DNA from: Lonicera japonica
Lineage: Eukaryota; Streptophyta; Magnoliopsida; Dipsacales; Caprifoliaceae
Direction of reading: 5' to 3'
Length of the DNA stretch: 64,000 nucleotides
NCBI GenBank assembly: GCA_021464415.1
Contig: CM038466.1
Coordinates: 51,556,039 to 51,620,038, forward strand
Of this stretch, positions 51,928 to 63,163 are shown piece after piece (the stretch's first letter is position 1; every line of letters begins with the position of its first letter). A program made the position numbers and the translations under genes. The notes below the pieces were generated by a model that ran no database searches, had not been told where the DNA came from, and worked only from the letters and a program-made list of their open reading frames with translations.

Positions 51928-53923
51928 TTGGAACTACTCCGAAAGGCCGGGCTGATCACTTCACTCAACCCACGCCTTCCACCAAATCCTATTCCCAGCA
52001 CCTGGAGGATGAATGAGAACTGCGCATACCATCAAGCAGCGGGCCATGACACAGAACGCTGCTTGGCTCTTCGCCATCGTATCCAGGATCTCATTGAAGC
52101 CGGAACCATCCCCACACCCGGCGGGCCCAATATTACCAACAATCCCCTTCCTAACCATGCTCCACCTGCGGGGATTAATGCCTTGACCACCAATGAAGAA
52201 GGTTTTGATCTCGTAGGACTCATTCAAGATGACCCAGCCTACAAAGCACCCACCGTGCTGCCAGCAAAGAGTCAAGTTACACCAGGCCTCAATCCGATAA
52301 TCGACCAATGGATGGCTAAAATGAACTTCCTACCCGGGCAGGGGTTAGGAAAGGCTAATCAGGGGATCCCACAACCACTCACAATCAAAACCAATCTCGA
52401 AAAATCTGGGATAAGGTGGACCCAGGAGAAAAAGAAACAACCATGGAAGCCCCGAGGCCTTCCCAAGGAAACAATCTGTATGACAGAGACCTCCCCCAAA
52501 ACTTTCAGTTGGTCGGCGGAATCAAAATCATCGGAAGCCTCAGAGGGGTCAGACCCAGCATCCCTTTGGATACAACAAATTACCCGTTCAGGAGGGGTAT
52601 ATCAGCCAACACCAGTAGATGTCGAGAAAGCACCTCCCCCTAAGGAAGTAGGAGAGGATCGGGTACTGGAACAGTTGAAGAATGCTCAGGCACACATCAC
52701 CATTTGGGGCCTCCTGGTTGCCTCCAAACCTCACAGGACCGCTTTCATCAAACTCCTAGATGAGGCTATCATATCACCAGAATCTACGCTCGAACAACTG
52801 CCCAACATGATAGGATCGCTTACAGTCCAAAAAAGTTTGTCATTTTTAGATGAAGACTTATCCCATTTGGGAAGGAAACACTGTCTGGCCCTCCATATTA
52901 CTGTCCGGACCCGAGGGAAAATCCTTTCACAGGTCCTCATTGACAACGGGTCAACCATAAATGTGTGCCCTTTGAAGACCGCTAAATGTCTGGGTATCTT
53001 AGACTCAGAACTTTCTCCGTCAGCTGTGACCGTTAGAGCCTATGACAACACCAGAAGGGTCGTTCTGGGTTCCCTAAAGCTGGATCTCATGGTCGGTCCG
53101 TCGATCCCGAAAACTTTCCAGCCGACTTTCAAATTATAGACATCCCCTCCAGTTTTAACCTCCTGTTGGGAAGAGCATGGCTACATGACATAGGAGCACT
53201 CCCTTCCTCCTTACACTAAAAGATCAAAATACCACTCGAAGGGAATATAATCACCATCCAAGGAGATCCTGAGAGGACCTTGGCAGATCTGGAATTACCT
53301 ATTTTGGGTATCGGGAGCCAGAGCATACGGCTGGGGGGATTTTCCTACGAGCCTCAAGTACAAGCTCTCACCACCCAGAGAATCAAGTATCTACCCCCTG
53401 ATAATATTCCCGGTCTCAGCACCAAGATCACAAATATGCTGAGAATGATGAAATACTTACCTGGAGCCAGTCTGGGAATGGGACAACCAGGATTACTTCA
53501 GGCCTTAGAACCAGTAACGAGGCATGAAAGAGAAGGGTTGGGGTACCGTCACACCGGAGAAGACAACCAAGAGAAAAGGGGTCGAGGGCATCAGTATCCA
53601 AATTTTAGCTCTCTGAATGGGTCTTTTGTCAAGGAAGGAGAGGACTTCCCCTTTTTCGGCTTTCAGGAGCCTTAGAGAAACAGCGATGGAGATAACCTTC
53701 CAAGATGGGAAATCTTCTATGAAGAGGACCTTTTTCTCAAAGAAAACACTATACACAGCTTCTCTACCAAGTTAACGATCGAGCCAAGGGAAGAAAATTA
53801 AGACAAGGAAGATGAAGAGGAAGAACTGATTGGAGATCTCTTCGACATCATGGCTCTAGGGGATGACGAGCCAAGAGACGACCCTGTACACTTAATACAC
53901 GCTAATCTGGATTACTAAGAAAA
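51928..53923 (+). pseudogene. gag C-terminus, G-patch-like segments and retropepsin, broken
   Basis: Opens with a zinc-binding CAYHQAAGHDTERC motif. Two G-patch-like stretches follow (NFLPGQGLGKANQGI, later KYLPGASLGMGQPGL). Retropepsin lies between them with the active-site run VLIDNGSTINVCP; the catalytic Asp codon is at 52942-52944. Tat proteases characteristically have DNGS here. A frame change occurs near 53115 (DIPSSFNLLLGRAWL continues in the next frame). Stops follow at 53217-53219, 53673-53675 and 53799-53801, and an acidic tail ends at TAA 53916-53918. The last stop may be the natural gag-pro/pol boundary seen in this lineage; the others are decay. Confidence 0.8.
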
Positions 53924-55664
53924 GGGGGGAAATAGTAAAATTGTAAGGGTGAGAGATAAGAGTGAGGGTGAGGCTAGGGAGGAGTCCCTCCTAGATTTAC
54001 TTTTTAAACTTGTACCTGTAAGCACTATTATCAATGAAGAAGACTCTATTTTGCGTTATCCTGTTAATTTTAATTATGTAATTGCTTATATGGAGCTGGA
54101 AAGACTAAACGAACACCCTGAACGGGACAAGCAGCGTATACAGAGCGAGGAAGGAGACACTCTTGTAATTAATCTCGGGACGGAAAAGGAAAGGAAAGAG
54201 GTCCGTATTGGGGCAAGTCTAAATAAGACAGAAAGAGAAGAATTCACACAAACTCTGAATGAGTACGTGGATATCTTCGCCTAGACCTATGCAGATATGC
54301 CAGGTTTGAACAGCCAGATAGTCATGCATGAGATACACACCAAGCCGAAATTTAGGCCCGTCAAGCAAAAGTTAAGAAAGCTTACGCTAGAGTGGTCCCT
54401 GAAAATGAAAGAAGAAGTGATGAAACAACTGAATGTGGGGTTCTTGCGAGTGATCGAATACCCTTCATGGTTAGCCAACATTGTACACGTCCCAAAAGCA
54501 AACGGGAAAGTCCGCATGTGTGTAGATTACCGAGATCTCAATAAAGCTTGCTTAAAAGACGATTTCCCATTGCCCAACATTGATTTAATAGTAGATAACA
54601 CCGCTAACCATGCCTTAAAGTCATTCGTAGACGATTTCGCCGGGTATAACCAGATCAAAATGCACCCGGATCACCAGGAGAAAACAGCATTTAACACGCC
54701 ATGGGGAACTTATTGCTACACCGTTATGCCATTCGGACTGAAGAATGCCGGGGCAACATATCAAAGGGCAGCTACAGCTATTTTCCACGACATAATTCAC
54801 AAAGAAGTAGAAGTATATGTGGACGACATGATAATCAAGTCAAAAGAGAGAGAATGCCATATACCAGCCTTGCGAGCCTTCTTTGACCGCCTCCGCCAGT
54901 ACTAGATGAGACTTAATCCACAGAAATATGTGTTCGGGGTAACCAAAGGAAAGCTCATGGGCTATGTCGTCAGTAAAAAGGGAATCGAGGTAGACCCTAC
55001 CAAAGTTCAAGCTATTCGAGACATGCCCGAACCTTGTACCGAGAAGGAAGTCCAGGGATTTTTGGGTAATTTACAATACATCAGCATGTTCATCTCTCAG
55101 CTTACTCAGACTTGCGAACCTATCTTCAAACTCCTAAGGAAGTCTTCACCAGGAGAATGGGACAATCAGTGCCAGGAGGCTTTTGATAAAATAAAAGACT
55201 ACCTCTCCAAACCCCCAGTGTTAGCCCCACCACAGACCGGACTGCCACTAATTCTGTACCTAACCGTCATCGATTCGACTGTGGGAGCCATGCTAGCCCA
55301 ACATCTGACCGATACACAAAAATTGTCCCCATTTGAGATAAACTACACGCCATTGGAGAAATCATGCACTACTCTCGTCTGGGTAACACAAAAATTACAG
55401 CACTACATGCTGGTTTTCCCGGTCATCCTGGCATCACGAATTGATCCGTTGAAATACCTCTTCGAGAAACCAGCTCTCTCGAACCATATGGCAAAATGGT
55501 TATTCTTGCTCTCCGAATTCGACATCACCTACATGACCCAGAAGGCAGTCAAAGGCAAGATCATAGCTGATTACCTGACCCACAATCCAATATTGGGGGA
55601 CATGCTAGAAGAAGCCGAATTCCCAGACGAAACTATCATGAATGTTGAGATCGATGAAGACTGA
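53924..55664 (+). pseudogene. pol: pol: reverse transcriptase and RNase H, broken
   Basis: Stays in one frame from about 53949. RT motifs appear in order: KVRMCVDYRDLNKA, FVDDFAGYNQIKMHP, TVMPFGLKNAGATYQRA and the catalytic YVDD (54816-54827). The thumb region follows (FGVTKGKLMGYVVSKKGIEV, FLGNLQYISMFI), then the native RNase H (LILYLTVIDSTVGAMLAQ; KLQHYMLVF). Stops interrupt at 54282-54284 (where most relatives have Trp before SYADMPGL), 54903-54905 and 55662-55664. The active-site aspartates remain, but the protein is truncated. Confidence 0.9.
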
Positions 55665-57398
55665 AAATTGTACTTTGACGGGGCCGCCAACCGAAATGGG
55701 AACGGGATAGGCATCCTGTTAGTCTCTCCAGACCAAACCCACTCCCTGGTATCGTATCGTCTAGACTTCTTCTACACCAACAACATGGCCGAGTATGAAG
55801 CCTGCATAATTGGATTGGAGATCGCACTCCAAAGGGGTATAAGGAGAATACAAGTGTACGAAGATTCAGCATTAGTGGTCCACCAAGTTCTGAAGGAATG
55901 GAAGATCAGAGATGAGAAATTAGTCCCTTACCTCGCCCGACTAGAGGATGTCGCAGGAAGGTTTGAGCATTCAGAGTTTTACTATGTCTCCAGGTCACAA
56001 AACAGTTTTGCTGACGCACTAGCAACCCTGGCGTCCATGATCGATATCCCGGAGGCGATGGAAGAAATAACTCTTACAGTACAAAGAAAATCAGGACCAG
56101 CACATTGCATGGCCCTTGAGGTAGAGAATGAAAGGAACGGAGACTTAACCGTTTGGTTTTACGACATCTGGAACCTGTTGAAGAACCATCAGTATCCCGA
56201 GCGAGCAGACAAGAGAACCCGGGTTACACTCAGAAGATTAGCATTAAGATTCATACTTTGCGCCGGGAGGCTATATAAGAGAAACTACGACCGAGCCTAT
56301 CTCCAACGTCTCACTAAAGAAGAGTCTGTCGAAGTGATGGATCAGATACATGGAGGTGACTGTGGACCTCATATGAGCGGCCATACACTTGCCCGCAAAA
56401 TCATCAGGCAAGGATATTACTGGTCTATCCTGCAGAACGACTGCGTTAACCATGTACGCCGTTGTCACAAGTGCCAAATCTACGCTAAATCTCAGAAACT
56501 TCCTCCAAAAGAGTTGTACAATATGACTGCTCCCTGGCCTTTAGCAACTTGGGGAATCGACGTCATTGGGAAGATTTCGCCCAAAGCCAGCAACGGCCAT
56601 GAGTTCATACTAGTGGCCATCGACTACTTCACTAAATGGGTAGAAGCCGAGTCTTTCCAAACCCTTGACGCCAGGAAAGTTGCCCGATTTATCAAGCGAA
56701 ATATCATCTGCCGGTATGGGGTCCCACATGAGATCATCTCAGATAACGGCACTCACTTCGAATGAGAGGTTAATATAGTCATGGAAGAATACGGTATCAC
56801 CCGACACAAGTCTTCGCCGTATAGACCACAAACCAATAGGGCAGTCGGGGCCGCCAACAAAAATTTAAAGAATATCCTAAGCAAGATGACCGACACTTGT
56901 CGGGACTGGCCAGAGAAATTACTGTATGCATTATGGGGATACCGCACCACCGAGAGAGTCTCCACCGGGGCCACCCCATTTTCACTTACATACGGGATGG
57001 AAGCAGTCCTCCCTGTTGAATTAGAGGTCCCCTCTCTTAGAGTAATGCTAGAGAATCAAGTCAATGAACTGGAGTGGGTCCAGGCACGTTATAACGAGCT
57101 GGCCCTACTAAATGAAAAGAGATTGAAAGCCGCGTACCACCACCAAGGGTATCAGAAAAGAATTGCTCGAGCATTTAACCAGAAAGTTAAGACGCGGGGT
57201 ATCAATGAGAACGACATCGTGTTAAAAGAAATTTGAGAGCCAGCCAGAGACCCAAGAGGGAAGTTCGGGCAAAAGTGGACAGGGCCATACATCGTCAAAG
57301 AGATTGATACAGGGGGTGCCGCTATACTCACTGACTTAGACGGACAGTTACTGCATTCACCAGTCAACATAGATCGACTGAAGAAGTATTACCAATAG
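55665..57398 (+). pseudogene. pol: archaeal-type RNase H and integrase, broken
   Basis: Begins with a second RNase H (LYFDGAANRNGNGIG, MAEYEACIIGLE, VYEDSALVVHQ, FADALATLAS), the extra domain that defines Tat elements. The integrase zinc finger follows (GHTLARKII, CVNHVRRCHKCQ), then the core Asp motifs WGIDVIG and SDNGTHF. At the third catalytic position the sequence is AVGAANKN, where relatives have AVEAANKN: codon 56847-56849 is GGG instead of a Glu codon. The C-terminus (KWTGPYIVKEI, LHSPVNIDRLKKYY) ends at TAG 57396-57398 without a chromodomain. Stops at 56763-56765 and 57234-57236. Confidence 0.9.
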
Positions 57399-57566
57399 AG
57401 GTAACATGTATAGATAAGAACTACGTAAACCTGAGCCCCAACTCAAATTTGTGTTTTTTTTGAAAAATCAAAAAGGGGAACGTAGGCAACCTGAGAAGTG
57501 ACTTCAGGCCTGGTTTAAACTTTGTAAAGAAATTTATTTCCCATAAAAACAGTCCCTCGTATATTA

Positions 57567-58845
57567 TTAAGGTGGTTCAGAACACCGAAAGTTACAAAGG
57601 AGATACAGCATACAGAAAAACCTAATCCCTAGGGGTTTGCCAAGCAGGGTCCTCAGTAGCCAAATCAATTCGAGCCTCATCAAGAATCTGGTACGCAAAG
57701 ATAATGTTCTCCTCTGTGGGCTCAGAATCCATGAGCCGAAACCACTCTCCATTTGGAAGGGATCATCAATTAACTCCCCTTCCAAAGACCCCCAACAAGA
57801 ACAGATGATGTCAGCCCGGAGGGGCCTGGCAATACCGAAACGGGCATAGTTGAATTGAAGAGTCAGTCGAGCACGCCACATCCTCTCTACCGATAAAGAA
57901 ACATGCGGGGTCACAAATTTAGACTCAAAGGAGAAGTTGTTCAGACCAAGGGGAATGTCCTGAGGAACGTTGAACTGCTAAAGAAGACGTCTTGGGAGAT
58001 AAAAGGAGGTAAACCAGAGCCCGCGGAGCCGAACATAGTTCTGACCACCTGTACTAAGCACCATCGCCCTCAGCTTCCACCAAGGAATGTTCCACCGGAT
58101 AGCCCAAAAGTTCTCCGAAAAGCACCAAAGAGGGGACGACGAAAAAAGTGCGTCGGGTTGTCAAGCCGCACCCCGTTGAAACCCACCGACCGAAAATGCT
58201 CTAACAGCCACATGTATAGAAAATGAGGGCTTCCCTTGAAGAAGGATGAGGCTCCCCTTTGAAGATCATCTAGGCCATTCAGAGTCTCTGCAAGAACAAT
58301 TGGCACTATAGACTCCCCGTTCCTAGCATGGTAAATCAAACCAGAATAATCGGATCAACACGGGAAGAGCCCGTCACCAGTAACATATCAGAAACAAAAC
58401 AGATCAAGGCCGCCGCAGTACGCCCCACACTATAAGAAGCTCTCTCTTCGTAACGATGAAAGAACCTCACCATTTTATGGAGGTCAAGAAGCCCGTCGAC
58501 AATAAAACCATCACAGGCCGCTTGGGGAATAGCTAACAGGGCAATCAGCATGTCTCGAGGACCGATTTCTTCTATGGGAAAAGTCATCGAAAGACGAACA
58601 TCAGAACGCAACAGCCAGGAGAACTCTTCATAAGTCGGGCAGAGCTCATCTAGCCCGAAACGGAAAAGATGATCCACAGGGCTCCAAAAATACAAAGCAC
58701 CAAGCAGAAAGGAAAAATCTACTGGACGATGGCACCAACCCACTAAAGGGCTAAAAGCACCAAAGTTCAAACCATTCTCAGAAGATATCAGAGCATCTCG
58801 GGTTTCAACATAAGAAAAATAAAAAATTGTGCGATAAGAAGACAT
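57567..58845 (-). pseudogene. Antisense gene A of the Tat element (plant-mobile-domain-like/DUF7745-like), broken
   Basis: The minus-strand ATG at 58845 opens a 169-codon frame (YFWSPVDHLFRFGLDELCPT, YEEFSWLL, RDMLIALLAI). It continues after a frame change near 58337 (SIVPIVLAETLNGLDDL, SPHFLYMWLLEHFR). After another change near 58075 it goes on as WWKLRAMV, QDIPLGLNNFSFESKFVTPH and SVERMWRARL. The pattern (FRFG, CPTYEEF, LPIVLAETL) is that of extra antisense ORFs carried by Tat elements, filed in databases as uncharacterised plant-mobile-like proteins; the DUF7745 name is from memory. Function unknown. It has its own TATA box and palindromes 40-117 bp upstream and ends about 170 bp from the end of pol. 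Confidence 0.65.
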
Positions 58846-58884
58846 TTTGGGAAAGGTGTGGGGATGAAGGAAGGAAGATGGGTG

Positions 58885-58962
58885 TATTTATAGCAAAAAG
58901 AAGGGCCATGTACTTGTTTGTCGCACGACAAACCCATATCCAGGAGGGATTGTCGCGCGACA
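58885..58962 (-). promoter_or_regulatory. Promoter of antisense gene A: two palindromes and TATA box
   Basis: On the minus strand: TGTCGCGCGACA (58962-58951), then TGTCGTGCGACA (58930-58919), then GCTATAAATACACC with its TATA at 58892-58885, and the ATG 40 bp later. Confidence 0.6.
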
Positions 58963-59325
58963 ATCCTATTTTCTATACCCTGTGTTTGCCTTTCTTACAC
59001 GTAAGAGTCATTCTTGCCAAAAGAACCACGTTTGTGTGCACTGTACTTACTTTGTTCTTTTCCAGGAGGCCTAAAAAACTTCCGTATCACACGGTATGAT
59101 TCCTAGCCCCCCTAAATTTTGTGTATAGATGTATATAAGTTATAAATAAACTATTATCACAAATGCAAACAGAAAATAAAAAAATATCATCACTACAAAT
59201 AAGAGTTTTATAAATCCAACAAAACAGTTTCCGAAAAACTAGAGAAAAAACTAAAACAAATGTTTGTCTACCCTTTATAAAACTACATATCTATTTCAAA
59301 CTAACAAAAAGTGCAGGAAAGAAAG
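58963..59325. other. Spacer between antisense genes A and B
   Basis: Non-coding. The left half lies upstream of the gene A palindromes. The right half is AT-rich and would be the 3' end of gene B. No other feature seen. Confidence 0.5.
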
Positions 59326-62300
59326 CTAATCAACTCGAGCGGGCTTTGACACACTCCCACTATCACCCGAGCCCTCCTCGGGAGTACGATCAACCGCTGG
59401 GACCCCCTAAGTAGGAGGGACTACCGCCTGAGAAGGCCCCATCGACTAGACAGGAGCCGTAGGACGGATCACCGAGGACCGAGAGCGCCTAGAAGTCCGA
59501 CTACTACTCCTCCGAGACTCCATCCGGGCATGAGAAGAAGTCAGAGGGTTGCCTGACCGTAAAGAAACATCAATCTCCCTCTGATGTATGCTGGACGGTC
59601 TCGACCAACGTGCTGGAGAAGGTTCCAGTTGTAGAGATGCTGGGCGTGCCAAGCCATCAGATCCGCCACCCGTACACTCACCCGCTATGAAAGACATAAG
59701 ATAAGAGAATCAGCACAGTCGAAATAAATAAATATAGATATAAAAGTATCAAGAAAAGCTGAAGTAGGTACCTCATCGCTAGAGCGACCACGCAAGAAGT
59801 CAAAAGCGTCCTCAGGAAGAGGATACTCAGGAACAATGTATCGACATAAACCGGCACCGACATAAGAGATATCTCTGGGAAGTGGAGGAAGATCTACCGA
59901 AGGAATGGATGAGCCCGCCGAAACATCAACAAAAGTGGACCCACCCTCCTCGCGAATCGGGAACAAGGGAGGCCGAGAAGATGAGCTGCTGAGACCCGGA
60001 TATCGGGCCGAAGGGCCCATGACAGTCGACGGAAGAGGGGTCAGTGTGGCGTAGGTACAAACACTTGGAGGATCCACCATAGCTGTCACTCTCAAAGGTG
60101 GAACCCCGCTAGAAGGAGTGGTCGCAGCAGCAGGAGGGGTCTGCCCAAACTGCTCATAGTCAACCCCAAAGTCCGAAGGCTCCCAGGATCGCTCCAAAAA
60201 ATCCGCTGCACCTCCCTCAGCAGCCTCAAAAATAGCCCCCGGAGATGCTGACGGACCGGTGGGGAACTCAAAACCCTCAGCAGGCTGCTCCTCTCTAAGC
60301 ATAGTCTGAGAAGGCTGCTCTGGAACAGCCGTTGTCCCACCCCCCTCACTGCCCTCGGGTCTATCATCACCTCCCTCGGACCTATCATCGCCTCCCTCAG
60401 CACCAGCAGGGAGTCCCTCTCTCCCTCAGGGTCATCATCGTCGAAATCCAAAATGTTGTCCCTTCGATCGGGGACAGGCGGCAACTGACAGGAACTGTCC
60501 GGGACAAATGAGTCTGTCCTCATATGTAGTTGGGATCACCTCCCAACGCTCGGTACCTCTCATAGAAGACTCGTCCTCGGGTCCCCTTCGGCTCCCTCAT
60601 CAAGTAACGGGCAGCGAAGACATCATAATCTCCCCCCTCGGTGAACGTCTAAAAATCGAGCCCGTCAACCAACGCTTGCACCGTCACCAGATTGATCTCG
60701 CCCGTCCGCCTCATCAGAACTGACAGAAATGAAGGAACTCTAGGCCACTGGGCCGGTGTATGCTGGCGAATAACTCTCTCACCCAAGTAGAAGTGGAGGT
60801 CGTACTCATCCCTGATGAGCCGCCTGGTCCTCGAGGCAGTCAGAGCACGGCCATATCAAAAATGGAGATCCAAATCACCCCAGGGGGCCCACTCAATCTG
60901 AACAAGAACAAATTTTATTTCAGTTATTTGTATTCTATTTTTACTAGTTAATTATTAAAAAGAAAGAATACTAAGATATTTACCTGCTCCTCCAACAGGT
61001 CATGAACGGCAGCAGCTCCGGTCTCCCGAGTCCGGTATACATAGGGAGCCCTGTAGTTCCCCGCAATGAATCGGCGGAGAAAAGAAAACTGATCCTCGTT
61101 CTCGATGAGGAGATCCACTTAGGCACGACCCAGACGGGTATACGCCACGAACCAACTCTGAAGAGGAGACAGAAAGAATATCAGCAACAATAGATAATAA
61201 ATATAAGGGACTGAAACAAAGATAAGGGAACAAAAGTGTATACCTCCCACAGCAAAGAAAAGCCCTTGAGGTTCAGGGCTAGATGGCGAGAAACCTGGTC
61301 CATAGCATCAAACAAGACAGCCAGAATAAAGCCCCCCAGTCATAGTCAAACATAATGCTGAAGTCTCTGAGATAAGGCAACCACCAGAGATGGGCTGTGT
61401 CCCCCCCTCTGGCCTCGAACAGATCATGGAGCGTCAGCAAGAGAAGAACACGGGCATACTGACGTGCCTCCTGACGGGTCATCGGCGCTCCAAAAGCAAC
61501 TAGCTGGGCTCTCTCTGTAGCCAGGCGCGTAACCAGGACAGCCCAAGGAATCGTGTCACCCAAACTCTGTCGCTCAGGAAACCACCCGAGTGCGCCCACG
61601 ATGCCCTCTGCCATCAGACCCAAAGGGACATCAATCTGGATAGGGACCCCCCCTGAAGGGATCCTGGTCAGAGCAAATAGGTCCAGGGGGTCATCGTCAT
61701 CTCCCCCCAACTCTAGTGAAAGGTATGAGTGGTGTCCCATCAGTGACAGGCCAGAGCCGACACCAACACAGCCGCCCTAGATACCCGCTCCGAGAGGGCA
61801 TCAAAGAGAGAACCAAAAGAAGTCGCAAGGAGCAACTCCTAGACAGGGGCCGGTGCCTGTCGCCACTCTAAGGAGATAGTGTTGGGAGAACCCCAACCTT
61901 GGCCGACCCACTACAGACAAAGCGGAAATATAAAAATATGAGAAACCTAAGGGTACTTTGGTGTAATTACGAGAGATATAGGGTTATAAGGGTAAATTAT
62001 GTAATTTTCTAAACCTGAGGGTACTTTGGTGTAATTATGAGAGATATAAGGTTATAAGGGTAAATTATGTAATTTTCCAAACCTGAGGGTACTTTGGTGT
62101 AATTATGAGAGATATAAGGTTATAAGGGTAAATTATGTAATTTTCCAAACCTAAGGGTACTTTTGTGTAATTATGAGAGTTATAGGGTTATAAGGGTAAA
62201 TTATGTAATTTTCCAAACCTAAGGGTACTTTGGTGTAATTATGTGAGATATAGGGTTATAAGGGTAAATTATGTAAATTTTCCAAACATGAGGGTACTTT

Positions 62301-62946
62301 GGTGTAATTATGAGAGATATAGGGTTATAAGGGTAAATTATGTAATTTTCCAAACCTGAGGGTACTTTGGTGTATTACGAGAGATATAGGGTTATAAGGG
62401 TAAATTATGTAATTTTCTAAACCTGAGGGTACCTTGGTGTAATTATGATATAGGGTTGGTTATAAGGGTAAATTATGTAATTTTCCAAAACCTGAGGGTA
62501 CTTAGTGTAGTTATGAGAGTTATGGAGTCATGAGGGTACATTATGTAGTTTTCTAAAACCTAAAAGGTATCACAGGTAAAAGTATGTGTTCGCTAAAATC
62601 GGACGTTATTTCTAGGCAGACATGCATACTAACATTGTTTAAAATACATGCAAGAAACGACATAAATAAATACACGAAGGAAAGGAATTCCCGGAACATA
62701 CCAGAGACCGTCGACGGATCTCATGAGAAACAAGCTCCATCAAGAGCCACGAACATCCGGGACTAAAGCAGCCCGGGTAACGTCTCGGTAGACCACCGCC
62801 CGACCGCGGTCCACCCTATCCTCACCAATACCAGTCGAGGTCCGTCCAGTCGTCATGATGAGGGCTGCACCGGATAACTCCCTGAGCATCGGTAAAAGTG
62901 ACCTCCTCTGGTCACCCTCCAGTCTATCGGGCTGAGCAGGGTCCAT
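59326..62946 (-). pseudogene. Antisense gene B of the Tat element: spliced plant mobile domain protein, decayed
   Basis: Exons are inferred from frames and GT-AG sites on the minus strand: 62946-62702 (MDPAQPDRLEGDQRR), 61910-61244, 61157-60984, 60897-59772 and about 59684-59326. Junction reading is coherent, for example LLWE joined to SWFVAYTRLGRA across 61243-61158, and HDLLEEQ joined to IEWAPWGDLD across 60983-60898. Plant-mobile-domain hallmarks are THTFHLSWGEMTMTP (about 61740), ARQYARVLLLLTLHDLF, LWWLPYLRDF and YDWG (about 61340), and FYLGERVIRQHTPAQWPRVP (about 60770). The tail is acidic then Ser/Arg-rich and probably disordered. Several in-frame stops and at least two frameshifts (near 61335 and in 60.3-60.5 kb) show decay. 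Plant mobile domains occur in TE proteins and in host silencing factors MAIN/MAIL1. Confidence 0.7.
61943..62570. repeat. Tandem array, 68-bp period, nine copies
   Basis: AAACCTRAGGGTACTTTGGT begins copies at 61943, 62011, 62079, 62147, 62215, 62284, 62352, 62419 and 62488, and a partial copy at 62556. Spacing is 67-69 bp. It lies within the predicted first intron of antisense gene B (62701-61911). Variable tandem arrays in the 3' region are known in Tat/Ogre elements and can seed satellites. Confidence 0.95.
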
Positions 62947-63080
62947 CTGTGTATAGGGAGTAGTGAGAAAGTCAGAAAATCAGAAAAGCGGCAGGGCTTC
63001 CGCGCTTGAGAGAAGAGAGAAAGAGAGCTAGAGAGAGAAAGAAAAATGAGAGAATGAGGTGAATGAGCTCAGCAAGGGAC

Positions 63081-63163
63081 TTATATAATGAATCAGTTTG
63101 TCGCACAACAAATGGGCTCATTGTCGCGCGACAAAGAGCCTTGCACCGAAATGTCGCGCGACA
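63081..63163 (-). promoter_or_regulatory. Promoter of antisense gene B: three palindromes and TATA box
   Basis: On the minus strand: TGTCGCGCGACA (63163-63152), again perfect (63133-63122), then TGTTGTGCGACA (63110-63099). A CATTATATAAG TATA box follows at about 63088-63081, and the ATG at 62946 is about 135 bp further on. Confidence 0.6.

Noticed and set aside
61943..62570. CRISPR-like or telomere-like array
   Set aside because: Units are contiguous 68-bp copies without unique spacers, in a plant retrotransposon. The AGGG phrases are not the TTTAGGG telomere repeat.
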